A stretch of 64,000 nucleotides of DNA, taken from Nocardioides jishulii (GTDB taxonomy: Bacteria > Actinomycetota > Actinomycetes > Propionibacteriales > Nocardioidaceae). The translations under genes and the position numbers were made by a program. Position 1 is the first letter of the stretch. Every line of letters begins with the position of its first letter. The stretch lies in the NCBI RefSeq assembly GCF_006007965.1, contig NZ_CP040748.1, positions 930,001 to 994,000 on the forward strand. The letters are read 5' to 3'. Below, piece by piece: positions 34,724 to 43,463 of this stretch. The notes under the pieces were generated by a model. That model had not been told where the DNA came from and searched no databases. It saw nothing but the letters and a program-made list of their open reading frames with translations.

Positions 34724-36043
34724 TCAGGCCTTCGCCGGGTCCTTGCGGAGCTTCTCCAGACCGGCCATCAGGTGGTAGAGCACCAGCACGGCAGCCGTGC
34801 CGATGGCGATGCCACCGAGCTTGACGTCGCCGAAGACCAGGACGTCGTTGCCCATGCCCATGGCCAGGATGAGGGCGACGGCGACCGGGAAGAGGTTGCG
34901 CTGCTGGCCGAAGTCGACGCGCTCGTCGATCCACATGCGGACGCCGATGAGGCCGATGATGCCGTAGAGCGCGAGGGTGGCGCCGCCGATGACGCCGTTG
35001 GGGATCGTGAAGAGCAGCGCGCCGATCTTGGGCGACATGGCCAGCAGGACGGCGATGATGCCCGCCACCCAGTAGGCGGCGGTGGAGAAGACCCGCGTCG
35101 CACTCATGACGCCGATGTTCTCGCCGTAGGTGGTGGTCGCCGAACCACCGCCGAGGCCAGCGACGACGGTGGCGGCGCCGTCGGCGAAGAGGGTGCGACC
35201 GGTCATCTCGTTGATCGAGTCGTCCTTGACCAGGTGGGCGACGGAGCGCACGTGGCCGACGTTCTCCGCGATGAGCACGAAGACCACCGGCAGGAACATC
35301 GGCAGGATCGACCAGTCGACGCTGGGGGTGGTGAAGTCGGGCAGGCCGATCCAGTCAGCAGCCTCGACCTGGGTGAAGTCGATGACGCCGAGCGCCAGGG
35401 CCACGAGGTAGCCCACCACGAAGCCGAGCAGCACGGCGATGCGGCCGACGAGGCCACGGAAGAGGGCGGCGATCACGACGATGGAGAGCACCGTCACGGT
35501 TGCCAGCAGGACGCTCTCGTTGTCGGCCGGCTTGCCGCCCGGCGCGAAGAGACCGCCTGCATCGAGGGCGATCACGTTGTTCCACGACGCCTGGGCGAGG
35601 TTGAAGCCGATGAGGGCGACGATCGCGCCCATGACCACCGGCGGCATGAGGACGTGGATCCAGCGCGTGCCGACCTGGTTGACCAGGAGGCCGACCAGCG
35701 CCAGCAGGACGCCGGTCACGATGATGCCGAAGAGGGCGGCGCTGAAGTCGTCGCCGTTCTTGGCGGCCAGGACCGGCGCGATGAAGGCGAAGGAGGACCC
35801 GAGGTAGCTGGGCACCCGGTTGCGGGTGATCAGCAGGAAGAGCATCGTGCCGATGCCGGAGAAGAGCAGCGTGGTGCTGGCCGGGAAACCGGTGATGATC
35901 GGGACCAGGAAGGTCGCGCCGAACATCGCCACGACGTGCTGGGCGCCGAAGCCGATGGTGCGCGGCCACGAGAGTCGCTCGTGCGGCGCCACGATGGCGT
36001 CGGGGGCTACGGTCTTGCCGTCGCCGTGAAGGGACCAGGACAA
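34724..36043 (-). CDS. uraA: Uracil/xanthine permease (NCS2 family)
   Basis: 439 aa, UraA-like nucleobase:proton symporter with about 14 spans. Motifs include IGFGAQHVVAMFGATFLVP at the start, PSYLGSSFAFIAPV (span 3 half-helix), AENVGHVRSVAHL with the substrate-binding Glu, and GGSATTTYGENIGVMSATRV with the second conserved Glu. The AENVGH/TTTYGENIG pair favours uracil over xanthine carriers. The short leader upstream has a TAGGCT -10 box and a small GAACC/GGTTC hairpin but no recognised pyr attenuator. Confidence 0.9.
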   Translation of the reverse strand: MSWSLHGDGKTVAPDAIVAPHERLSWPRTIGFGAQHVVAMFGATFLVPIITGFPASTTLLFSGIGTMLFLLITRNRVPSYLGSSFAFIAPVLAAKNGDDFSAALFGIIVTGVLLALVGLLVNQVGTRWIHVLMPPVVMGAIVALIGFNLAQASWNNVIALDAGGLFAPGGKPADNESVLLATVTVLSIVVIAALFRGLVGRIAVLLGFVVGYLVALALGVIDFTQVEAADWIGLPDFTTPSVDWSILPMFLPVVFVLIAENVGHVRSVAHLVKDDSINEMTGRTLFADGAATVVAGLGGGSATTTYGENIGVMSATRVFSTAAYWVAGIIAVLLAMSPKIGALLFTIPNGVIGGATLALYGIIGLIGVRMWIDERVDFGQQRNLFPVAVALILAMGMGNDVLVFGDVKLGGIAIGTAAVLVLYHLMAGLEKLRKDPAKA

Positions 36044-36113
36044 GAAGTCCTCCTGTGGGAATGAGGTGGAGGAACCCGCGGAGCAGGTTCGAATGCCCTG
36101 AGCCTAGGAGCGT

Positions 36114-36746
36114 TCAGTCGCAGTTGTCGCACAACCCCGTGGCCGGAAGCACCATGAAGCAGTGGGGGCAGAGCTTCTCGGCCGGGGGAGCGGGCTTCGC
36201 CGGGGCCTTGGGCGTGGTGGTGCGCGGCGTCCGGGGGGCGCTCGTACGCGGGCTGCTCGCCCGCGGCGTCGACGACCGAGGTGCGCGTGGCGCCCGCTCA
36301 CCCGCCGCCGGGGCGGGAGGCAGGGCGGGCTCCCCGCCGTCGGCGGGGAGGTCGGCGCCGTGGCGGCGGTAGCACTCGAGGCGCTCGATCGCGGCATGCA
36401 TCTCGGGGTTGGTGACGACGTCGCCACGTACGGCGTTGACGGTGTCGGCGTACCACTCCGGCATCCGGCCGTCCGGTCCCACGACGAGGGAGCCGAGCAG
36501 CGGCTCGGCACGCCGGCGGCAGTCCTTGGCCACGCGGAAGAGGATGTCGCCGATCCACAGGCCGGGCGCCTGACGGTTGCGGATGCGGGTGCGCTCCTGC
36601 ACCTGACGCGCGAGCTCGGGGACCGTGATCACGGCGTGGTACTCGGTCGCGACGTCCGCCAGGACGTGGCGCGCCGCCAGCGCGAAGGTCTCCCTCGCGT
36701 TCTCCAGGTCGATGGTGCGGGCCTCGATCCACGGAGTGTCATTCAC
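36114..36746 (-). CDS. Hypothetical protein with C-terminal zinc ribbon
   Basis: 210 aa. A helical N-terminal domain (about 1-130: TIDLENARETFALAARHVLADV, RIRNRQAPGLWIGDILFRVA) is joined by a Pro/Ala/Thr/Arg-rich disordered linker to a CPHC...CDNC zinc ribbon at the very end (LCPHCFMVLPATGLCDNCD). I chose the GTG at 36746 because a TAGAAT -10 box lies 8 nt before it; longer upstream frames read into the neighbouring terminator. Function unknown; the zinc ribbon suggests nucleic acid or protein binding. Confidence 0.75.
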   Translation of the reverse strand: MNDTPWIEARTIDLENARETFALAARHVLADVATEYHAVITVPELARQVQERTRIRNRQAPGLWIGDILFRVAKDCRRRAEPLLGSLVVGPDGRMPEWYADTVNAVRGDVVTNPEMHAAIERLECYRRHGADLPADGGEPALPPAPAAGERAPRAPRSSTPRASSPRTSAPRTPRTTTPKAPAKPAPPAEKLCPHCFMVLPATGLCDNCD

Positions 36747-36754
36747 GTCCCGGA

Positions 36755-36760
36755 ATTCTA
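36755..36760 (-). promoter_or_regulatory. -10 box of the zinc-ribbon gene (leaderless)
   Basis: TAGAAT on the minus strand, 8 nt before the GTG start; no Shine-Dalgarno sequence. Confidence 0.45.
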
Positions 36761-36772
36761 CGCCTGCGACGA

Positions 36773-36808
36773 CGAAGGTCCCTCGCCGTCCACGGCGGGG
36801 GACCTTCG
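36773..36808 (-). terminator. Terminator after the enoyl-CoA hydratase gene
   Basis: Arms CGAAGGTCCCTCGCC and GGCGGGGGACCTTCG pair over about 16 bp (one G-T) around a 4-nt loop. It starts 17 nt beyond the stop at 36826 on the minus strand. Confidence 0.75.
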
Positions 36809-36825
36809 CGTGTGACCTGTCTGAC

Positions 36826-37503
36826 TCAGAAGGTGAGGTCGGACGGCTGGGGCTCCAGGAGCGCCTCGACCGCACCGGCGTACAGCACCTGCTTGATGCG
36901 TCCCAGGGTGCGGCGGTCCTTGCCGGCCAGGGGCGCGACCCGCGCCTCGGCGGCCTCGCGGAGCCGGTCGAGCGAGGTGGCCTCGTCGACGAGTCCGGCC
37001 TCGGCCGCCTCGGCGCCACCCCAGCGCCGTCCCGTGGTCATGGAGGCGACCTGGGCCTGGGGGGTGGTCTTGGCGACGATCAGCGCGTTCATGCCCGCGG
37101 TGAAGGGGATGAGGATGTCGACCTCGGGGAAGCAGAAGAAGCCGCGGTCGTCGCGCATCACCCGGAAGTCGTGGGCGATGGCGAGCATGGCGCCCCCGCC
37201 GAAGGCATGGCCGTTGATCGCCGCCACGGTCGGCACGGGCAGCGTGAGGACCTTGGCGAACATCGCGTGGATGCGGTCGACGTAGCCGGGCAGCTCGCCG
37301 GCGTGGGCCATGATCCAGTCGAGGTCGAGGCCGTTGGAGAAGAACTTGCCGCTGCCCGTGGTCAGCAGCACGGCCGGCTCGGCGCTGGCGGCGATCTCGT
37401 CGAGGGCGGTGTCGACCTCGGTGAGGAAGTCGGGGGAGAAGCGGTTCTCGTCGCCGCCGAGGTCGAGGGTCCAGACCGGACCGTCCTTGATCAGTGCAGG
37501 CAT
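36826..37503 (-). CDS. Enoyl-CoA hydratase/isomerase family protein
   Basis: 225-aa crotonase-fold protein, on the short side for the family (about 255). The first oxyanion-hole segment is TTGSGKFFSNGLDLDW and the second is AAINGHAFGGGAMLAIAHDFR. At the hydratase Glu positions the sequence reads DRGFFCFPEVDI, where the E of FPEVD fits one of the two catalytic acids and the other is not conserved, which points to an isomerase (such as delta-3,delta-2-enoyl-CoA isomerase) more than a hydratase. Single gene with its own terminator. Confidence 0.85.
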   Translation of the reverse strand: MPALIKDGPVWTLDLGGDENRFSPDFLTEVDTALDEIAASAEPAVLLTTGSGKFFSNGLDLDWIMAHAGELPGYVDRIHAMFAKVLTLPVPTVAAINGHAFGGGAMLAIAHDFRVMRDDRGFFCFPEVDILIPFTAGMNALIVAKTTPQAQVASMTTGRRWGGAEAAEAGLVDEATSLDRLREAAEARVAPLAGKDRRTLGRIKQVLYAGAVEALLEPQPSDLTF

Positions 37504-37640
37504 GTTCTCTCTCCTGGTTGCGTACGTCTGTCGCGTCGGCGACTGCCCAGAGGTTACCCATGGGTAGTCGACTTGTCCTCCCTACGCCTCACCGGCCGCG
37601 TGAGCGTGAGCGACCTGGCTGTGCTCTGGTCCCACGCGCG

Positions 37641-38780
37641 TCACCGCGCGAGGAGCACCAGCACCTCGTAGTGACCGGTCTGCGGAAACATGTCGAGCAG
37701 CTGGGCGCGTACGGGGCGCAACGATCCCATCGCGGCCAGGTCGCGAGTCAGGCTCTGTGCGTTGCAGCTCGAGTAGAGGACGTACGGCGTCTCCGAGCGC
37801 TCCAGCCATCCCGCGAGGTCGTCGCCGATGCCGCGCCGCGGTGGGTTGACCACGACCAGGTCGGGCGCCTCGTCCTGGGCCAGGGCCCATGTGGTCGCGT
37901 CGGCCGTGACGAAGTCCAGGCTGTCCAGCCCGAGCTCGGTGGCGGTGGTGCGGGCGCTCACGACGGCCTCGGCGCTCACCTCCACGCCGGTGATCCGTCG
38001 GCCCGGCGTCGCCAGGTGCAGCGCGAAGCCGCCGACCCCGCAGTAGAGGTCCCACACGCTCTCGGCGTCGCCGGCGAGCTCGCCGACCCAGGCGCGGGCG
38101 GCGCGGTAGAGCCCGGCGGCCACCGCGGTGTTGGTCTGGAAGAAGCTCTGCGGGCGCAGGTGCAGGCCCACCTCGTTGACCTGCATCGTCAGCGTCTCGC
38201 CGTGGAGCACGACCTCGTCGGGCCCCTCGAGGACGGCCTTGTGCTCAGGCTGCAGGTTGACCGAGACCACCTCGACGGGGCTGCCGGCCTCGCGCAGCTG
38301 CGACAGGAGCGTGGTCAGGTGCTTGCGGATCCGCAGCACCGGCTCGGTCGAGCGCAGCACGAAGCGCACCATCAGCGCGCCCGAGGGCGCCTCGGTGACC
38401 AGCACGTGCTTGAGCTCGCCGCGGCGCGTCGCGAGGTCGTACGGCACGAGGCGCGCGAGCGTCACGAAGTGGGCGAGGACGCCGAGCGCGGCGTGCATGC
38501 GAGGCGTGTAGAGCGGGCAGTCGCGCAGGTCGACCCCGGCGCCGCCAGGCGTCAGGATGCCGAGAGTGGGTGACTCCACGGTCCCGCCGGCGACCATCTT
38601 CGCCTTGTTGCGGAAACCTGCCTCGGGGCCGGTGAAGGGCTCCAGCCACTCCGGGCTCCCGAGCGGGTCGAGCAGGGTACGCACGTGGGCGCTCTTGTCG
38701 GCGACCTGGTCGACGCGCGGCACGGGGAGCAGGCTGCAGGAGCGGCACCGCCCGGTCGCGAAGTGGGCGCACTCGATCAC
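37641..38780 (-). CDS. rlmC: 23S rRNA (uracil-C5)-methyltransferase, RlmC/RumB type
   Basis: 379 aa SAM-dependent RNA m5U methyltransferase. The N terminus holds an iron-sulfur cluster motif (CAHFATGRCRSC plus a later Cys in DCPLY). QSFFQTNTAVAAGLYRAA, DLYCGVGGFALHLA (SAM motif), VVNPPRRG and the catalytic Cys in YSSCNAQSLTRDL are all present. There is no TRAM domain at the N terminus, which favours RlmC over RlmD. Starts 36 nt after the aminopeptidase P stop, same strand, probably one transcript. Confidence 0.9.
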   Translation of the reverse strand: MIECAHFATGRCRSCSLLPVPRVDQVADKSAHVRTLLDPLGSPEWLEPFTGPEAGFRNKAKMVAGGTVESPTLGILTPGGAGVDLRDCPLYTPRMHAALGVLAHFVTLARLVPYDLATRRGELKHVLVTEAPSGALMVRFVLRSTEPVLRIRKHLTTLLSQLREAGSPVEVVSVNLQPEHKAVLEGPDEVVLHGETLTMQVNEVGLHLRPQSFFQTNTAVAAGLYRAARAWVGELAGDAESVWDLYCGVGGFALHLATPGRRITGVEVSAEAVVSARTTATELGLDSLDFVTADATTWALAQDEAPDLVVVNPPRRGIGDDLAGWLERSETPYVLYSSCNAQSLTRDLAAMGSLRPVRAQLLDMFPQTGHYEVLVLLAR

Positions 38781-38816
38781 GGCCGTGCCCCCACCCGCGC
38801 CGTCCCGGGAGACGGG

Positions 38817-40265
38817 TCAGCCACGCAGCCGGCCCATCCACTCCTCGACGGCCTCGGGGGTGCGGGGCAGCGCCTCGGAGAGGTTGCGCGACCCGTCGGC
38901 GGTGACCAAGATGTCGTCCTCGATGCGGATGCCGATGCCGCGCAGCTCCTCGGGCACGAGCAGGTCGTCGGCCTGGAAGTAGAGGCCCGGCTCGACGGTG
39001 AGGACCATGCCCTCGGCGAGGTCGCCCTTCGCGTAGGACTCGGGAGCCGCCTGGGCGCAGTCGTGCACGTCCATGCCGAGCATGTGCGAGGTGCCGTGGA
39101 GCGTCCAGCGGGCGTACACCTTCGACGACGGGTCGAGCGCTTCCTCGGCGCTCACCGGGAGCAGGCCCATGTCGGCCAACCCGTGGGCGAGCACCTGCAT
39201 CGCGGCCTCGTGCGGCGCGGAGAAGGGGGCGCCGGGGCGGACGGCGTCGATGCCGGCCGTCTGGGCGGCGAGCACGAGCGAGTAGAGGTCGCGCTGCACG
39301 GGGGACCAGGTACCGGTGACGGGAAGGGTGCGGGTGACGTCGGCGGTGTAGAGGTTCGTGTTCTCCACGCCCATGTCGAGCAGGAGGAGGTCGCCGGGGG
39401 TGACCGGCCCGGTGTTCTCGATCCAGTGCAGGGTCGTCGCGTGCGACCCTCCGCCGACGATCGAGTCGTAGCCGATGTCGTTGCCCATCGCGCGGGCGCG
39501 ACGGAAGAAGGTGCCCTCGATCCAGCGCTCGCCGAACTCGAGCACTCGGTCCCACTCACGCACCGAGTCCTCGAAGCCGAGGGTCGTGATGTCGCACGCC
39601 TGCTGGAGCTGCTCGACCTCCCAGTCGTCCTTGAGCAGGCGCAGCTCCGAGAGCACCCGGGTCAGCTCGGCGTCGGCGCCCTCGTCGCCGTCGATCACAC
39701 GGTCGACCTCGGCGGAGACGCCACGGTGCACCCGGGTCTTGGTCTGGTCGGCGAGGCGGCGCGGCAGCTCGTCGACGTGGCGCACCTCCATGTCCAGCGA
39801 GGTCGCGATCTCCTCCAGGGAGGGGCGCTTGCCGGCCCAGAGTGCGCCGTACTGCCGGTCGCGGAAGAACTCGTCGGTCTCCCGCGAGGAACGGGGACGG
39901 GCGTACAGGACCTGGCTGCCGTCGGGCTCGACCACCAGCACCGCGTCGGTGGTCTGGTTGCCCGTCAGCCAGGTGTGGGCGGTGTCGGGCCGGAAGCGGT
40001 AGTCGGTGTCGTTGGCCCGCACCTTGAAGGTGCCGGCAGGCACCACCAGGCGCTCGCCCGGGAAGAGCCCGGCGAGGTGGGCGCGACGGCGTGCGGCGTG
40101 CGGCGCGACGGCGTGGACCCCTGTGTCGGAGGGCAGGTCGGCCCACCCGGTGCGCATGAACGCGGCGTACGCCTCGGGCACCGCGGGATCGTGCGACTGG
40201 GTGCCGGGAGCCTGCGCGTCGGGCTGCTCGCTCAGTGGGGCCTGGGGATCAGTCTGCTCGCTCAC
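38817..40265 (-). CDS. pepP: Xaa-Pro aminopeptidase (aminopeptidase P)
   Basis: 482 aa, M24B metallopeptidase that removes an N-terminal residue before proline. The creatinase-like N domain (about 60-215) is followed by the pita-bread domain. Metal ligands are visible in LLLLDMGVENTNLYTADVTRT (two Asp), HGTSHMLGMDVHD (His), VLTVEPGLYF (Glu) and GIRIEDDILV (Glu). The N-terminal 40 residues are Gln/Pro/Ala-rich and disordered. GTG at 40265 was chosen because TACAGT lies 7 nt before it (leaderless). Confidence 0.92.
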   Translation of the reverse strand: MSEQTDPQAPLSEQPDAQAPGTQSHDPAVPEAYAAFMRTGWADLPSDTGVHAVAPHAARRRAHLAGLFPGERLVVPAGTFKVRANDTDYRFRPDTAHTWLTGNQTTDAVLVVEPDGSQVLYARPRSSRETDEFFRDRQYGALWAGKRPSLEEIATSLDMEVRHVDELPRRLADQTKTRVHRGVSAEVDRVIDGDEGADAELTRVLSELRLLKDDWEVEQLQQACDITTLGFEDSVREWDRVLEFGERWIEGTFFRRARAMGNDIGYDSIVGGGSHATTLHWIENTGPVTPGDLLLLDMGVENTNLYTADVTRTLPVTGTWSPVQRDLYSLVLAAQTAGIDAVRPGAPFSAPHEAAMQVLAHGLADMGLLPVSAEEALDPSSKVYARWTLHGTSHMLGMDVHDCAQAAPESYAKGDLAEGMVLTVEPGLYFQADDLLVPEELRGIGIRIEDDILVTADGSRNLSEALPRTPEAVEEWMGRLRG

Positions 40266-40272
40266 GGAGTCC

Positions 40273-40278
40273 ACTGTA
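40273..40278 (-). promoter_or_regulatory. -10 box of pepP (leaderless)
   Basis: TACAGT on the minus strand, 7 nt before the GTG at 40265. It decides between two close GTG codons. Confidence 0.5.
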
Positions 40279-40323
40279 CGCCCGCGCCTGCGACGGCAGG
40301 TGTGCGCCGAAGGGCGTCCCGGA

Positions 40324-40329
40324 TAGGGT
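40324..40329 (+). promoter_or_regulatory. -10 box of the PrsW-like gene (leaderless)
   Basis: TAGGGT followed by 6 nt and the ATG at 40336; no Shine-Dalgarno sequence. Confidence 0.5.
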
Positions 40330-40335
40330 TCGCGC

Positions 40336-41457
40336 ATGGTCCGACACCACCGCGAGAGCCTCGTCTTCACGCTCGTGGTCACCCTGATGGCGCTCGTCGG
40401 CGCCGGCGTGATGCTCGTGATCATCGCGCTCTCGGGGGCTCCCGGGACGCTGGCGCTGGCCACGGTGGTGGCGTTCCTGCCGGTCGGGCCGCTCGTCGCC
40501 TGCTTCCTGTGGCTGGACCGCTACGAGCCCGAGCCGCGCGTCCTGCTGGGTTCCGGCCTCGCCTGGGGTGCCTTCGTCGCCACGGCAGCGGCGATCATCC
40601 TCCAGGGCGTCGGGGGCCTCTTCGCGGGCTTCGACGAGGTGCAGAGCATCGCCGTCGTCGCGCCGATCGTGGAGGAGGCCACCAAGGGAGCCTTCCTCGT
40701 GCTCCTGCTCTGGTGGCGCCGCGCCGAGCTCGACGGCATGCTCGACGGGATCGTGTACGCCGGCATGGTCGGCATCGGGTTCGCGTTCGTCGAGAACATC
40801 CTCTACCTGGCCGCGGCCTACAACGGCACGGACGGTCTGGGCCCCGGTGGCACCGAGGCGCTGACCGCGACCTTCGTCGTCCGTTGCCTGGTCAGTCCCT
40901 TCGCGCACCCGCTCTTCACCGCCTTCATCGGCATCGGCGTCGGCCTGGCCGTCGGCAGTCGCACCAGGGGAGGCCGCCTGCTCGCCCTCGCGACGGGCTA
41001 CGCCCTGGCGGTGCTGGCCCACATGCTCTGGAACGCCGCCTCGGTGGGCCTCACCGGCAACTTCGTCATCGTCTACCTGACGCTGATGGCGCCCCTCTTC
41101 CTCGCGCTCGTCGGTTTCGCCGTCTGGCTCCGCTCCTCCGAGGGACGCATGTTGTACGCGGCCCTCGACGACGCCGCCCGGCGCGGGCTCCTGCCCGCCA
41201 CCGACGTCCCCTGGCTGGTGGACCTCTCGGCCCGGCGCGCAGCTCGCCGCTTCGCCCGGCTGCACGGTGGCGAGCGGGGCGAGGAGGCCATGGAGGAGTA
41301 CCAGCAGGCAGCCGTCGAGCTCGGCTTCCTCCATCACCGGTACCTTCGAGGTACGCCGCCGCCGGACTTCGCCGTCCGTGGCCAGACCTTCGTGGCCAGG
41401 CTCAACGCCGTACGTCCCTACATCTCCTTCCCCGGACAGGTGGTCCCCACGCGATGA
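40336..41457 (+). CDS. PrsW-like intramembrane metalloprotease
   Basis: 373-aa membrane protein with about eight spans and a hydrophilic C-terminal tail of about 100 aa. The PrsW signature residues are present: APIVEEATKGAF (E113, E114, K117), GFAFVENILYLAA, SPFAHPLFTAFIG and LAHMLWNAAS. In Bacillus PrsW cleaves anti-sigma RsiW; the actinobacterial target is unknown. It overlaps the first dynamin-like GTPase by 4 bp, so it is translated together with a membrane-remodelling system. This pairing suggests a membrane-stress function (inference). Confidence 0.88.
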   Translation: MVRHHRESLVFTLVVTLMALVGAGVMLVIIALSGAPGTLALATVVAFLPVGPLVACFLWLDRYEPEPRVLLGSGLAWGAFVATAAAIILQGVGGLFAGFDEVQSIAVVAPIVEEATKGAFLVLLLWWRRAELDGMLDGIVYAGMVGIGFAFVENILYLAAAYNGTDGLGPGGTEALTATFVVRCLVSPFAHPLFTAFIGIGVGLAVGSRTRGGRLLALATGYALAVLAHMLWNAASVGLTGNFVIVYLTLMAPLFLALVGFAVWLRSSEGRMLYAALDDAARRGLLPATDVPWLVDLSARRAARRFARLHGGERGEEAMEEYQQAAVELGFLHHRYLRGTPPPDFAVRGQTFVARLNAVRPYISFPGQVVPTR

Positions 41458-43271
41458 CCGACGAGACTCACGTCGAGGGCGAGCCGACCCCGCAGCCCGA
41501 CTCGACCCAGGCCCCCGCCGAGGGCACTTCCGCCGACTCGGAGGCCACCGCCCTGCCGAGCGTCGAGAGCACGCAGATGTTGACCGCGTTGGTCCAGCTG
41601 CGCGGCGCCCTGCTGGCCGCTGAGCTCCCGTTGGAGACCCCCGGCGTCGCGGACGACCGCACGTCGCGCCGCGAGATGGTCTCCCAGCTCGAGGACTACG
41701 TGATCCCGCGCCTCATGACGATCGAGGCCCCCATGCTGGCGGTCGTCGGCGGCTCGACCGGCGCCGGCAAGTCGACGCTGGTGAACTCCCTCGTCGGGCA
41801 CCGGGTCACCGAGCCCGGTGTGCTGCGACCCACCACGCGCTCACCCGTCCTGGTGCACCACCCCGACGACGGCCACTGGTTCGGCCAGGACCGGCTCCTG
41901 CCCGACCTCGAGCGGGTCGCCGTCTCCACCAACGACCCCGCCGCCCTCCAGCTCGTCTCCTCGGAGTCGATGCCGCAGGGACTCGCCATCCTCGACGCCC
42001 CCGACATCGACTCGGTGGAGGAGCGCAACCGGACGTTGGCCGCGCAGCTGCTGGCCGCCGCCGACCTCTGGCTCTTCGTCACCTCCGCCGCGCGGTACGC
42101 CGACCAGGTGCCGTGGGACTTCCTGCGTGAGGCCGCGGAGCGTTCCGCAGCCGTCGCGATCGTCCTCGACCGCACCCCCGACGACGCCCTGGAGACGGTG
42201 GCCACCCACCTGGCCCGCATGCTCGCCTCGCGCGGGTTGAAGGACTCCCCGCTCTTCACCGTCCCCGAGCGTCCGCTGCCGCCCTCAGGGCTGCTTCCCG
42301 GTGAGGCGGTCGCCGACATCCGCGAGTGGTTGGAGTCGCTGGCCGCCGACGCCGAGGCGCGCGCCGGGGTGGTCCGTCAGACCCTGGATGGCGCGATCCG
42401 CACCATCGCCCGCCGCACCCACCAGATCGCCGACGCGGAGAGCGAGCAGGCCGCTGCGCTCGAGCGACTGCGTACGGGGGTCGACAAGGCCTACGACGAC
42501 GCGACGGCCCAGGTGCTGGAGGCGACCGCCGACGGCACGCTGCTGCGTGGCGAGGTGCTGGCCCGCTGGCAGGAGTTCGTCGGCACCGGCGAGCTGCTCA
42601 AGTCGTTGGAGAACCGCGTCGGGTGGCTGCGCGACCGCGTCGTCAACGCGGTCAAGGGCAAGCCCCAGCAGGCCGAACGGGTCACCGTGGCGGTCGAGTC
42701 GGGCCTGGAGACCCTCCTGATGGAGCATGCCGAGGCAGCCGCCGAGGCAGCCGAGGCGTCCTGGAACTCGCTGGGCTCCGGCCAGGCGCTGCTCGCCGAC
42801 GCGGGGGAGGACCTCTCCCGTGCGTCGCGCGACTTCCGTCGCAAGGCCGAGCGAGCGGTGCGGGACTGGCAGGGAGGGGTGCTCGACATGGTCCGCACCG
42901 AGGGCGCGGACAAGCGGAGCACCGCCCGCTTCCTGGCCTACGGCGTGAACGGTCTCTCCGTGGCCCTGATGATCGTCGTCTTCGCCCACACCGGCGGGAT
43001 GCTCGTCGGTGCCGAGGTCGGCGTGGCTGGTGGTGGCGCCCTGCTGGGCCAGAAGCTGCTGGAGGCCGTCTTCGGCGACCAGGCGGTGCGGACCCTGGCC
43101 GCCCGTGCCCGTCGCGACCTCGAGCAGCGCGTCAACGAGCTCTTCGAGTCCGAGCGGCGTCGCTACACCGACCTGCTCGACTCCTTGGGCAACGCTGCCG
43201 GGGCCTCGGAGAACCTGCGCCAGGCCGCGCGCCGCATCGACGACCTCCGCTTCGCCCAGTCGTCCAGCTGA
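41454..43271 (+). CDS. Dynamin-like GTPase, first of a pair
   Basis: 605 aa. After an acidic Pro/Thr-rich N terminus (about 1-40) comes a GTPase domain with P-loop GGSTGAGKST (about 98-107) and G3-like DAPDIDSVEE; the usual G4 is changed to VLDRTPDD. A long helical stalk follows (about 280-480), then a hydrophobic hairpin (about 480-530: YGVNGLSVALMIVVFAH, MLVGAEVGVAGGGALLG) and a C-terminal helix. This matches bacterial dynamin-like proteins that sit on the membrane and remodel it. The ATG overlaps the PrsW-like stop. Streptomyces has an adjacent pair, DynA and DynB, acting in septation. Confidence 0.85.
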   Translation: MTDETHVEGEPTPQPDSTQAPAEGTSADSEATALPSVESTQMLTALVQLRGALLAAELPLETPGVADDRTSRREMVSQLEDYVIPRLMTIEAPMLAVVGGSTGAGKSTLVNSLVGHRVTEPGVLRPTTRSPVLVHHPDDGHWFGQDRLLPDLERVAVSTNDPAALQLVSSESMPQGLAILDAPDIDSVEERNRTLAAQLLAAADLWLFVTSAARYADQVPWDFLREAAERSAAVAIVLDRTPDDALETVATHLARMLASRGLKDSPLFTVPERPLPPSGLLPGEAVADIREWLESLAADAEARAGVVRQTLDGAIRTIARRTHQIADAESEQAAALERLRTGVDKAYDDATAQVLEATADGTLLRGEVLARWQEFVGTGELLKSLENRVGWLRDRVVNAVKGKPQQAERVTVAVESGLETLLMEHAEAAAEAAEASWNSLGSGQALLADAGEDLSRASRDFRRKAERAVRDWQGGVLDMVRTEGADKRSTARFLAYGVNGLSVALMIVVFAHTGGMLVGAEVGVAGGGALLGQKLLEAVFGDQAVRTLAARARRDLEQRVNELFESERRRYTDLLDSLGNAAGASENLRQAARRIDDLRFAQSSS

Positions 43272-43463
43272 CCGTTCCTCCCGGCGTCCAGCACCCTCCG
43301 GCACACCCGTGACCCGGGCCTCGCCGACCCCTCGAGGAGGGGGTCTGGTCGCCGAGGCGTGGGGGGCTTGTGACCACTGGGGCGTGCCCGCTTGCTGCTC
43401 CGGCGGCTGTCGACCACTATTCTGGGTAACCGCAGACCTTTCCCCCGGTTGCAGAAGGAAGCG

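Noticed and set aside
36044..36113. Possible pyrimidine attenuator upstream of uraA.
   Set aside because: Only a small GAACC/GGTTC stem is present; no PyrR-binding loop or antiterminator could be drawn.
38685..43271. A single very long open frame on the plus strand (1528 codons).
   Set aside because: It is the antisense shadow of pepP and other genes plus the frame of the first dynamin-like GTPase; high GC keeps third positions free of stops. Only the part from 41454 is real.
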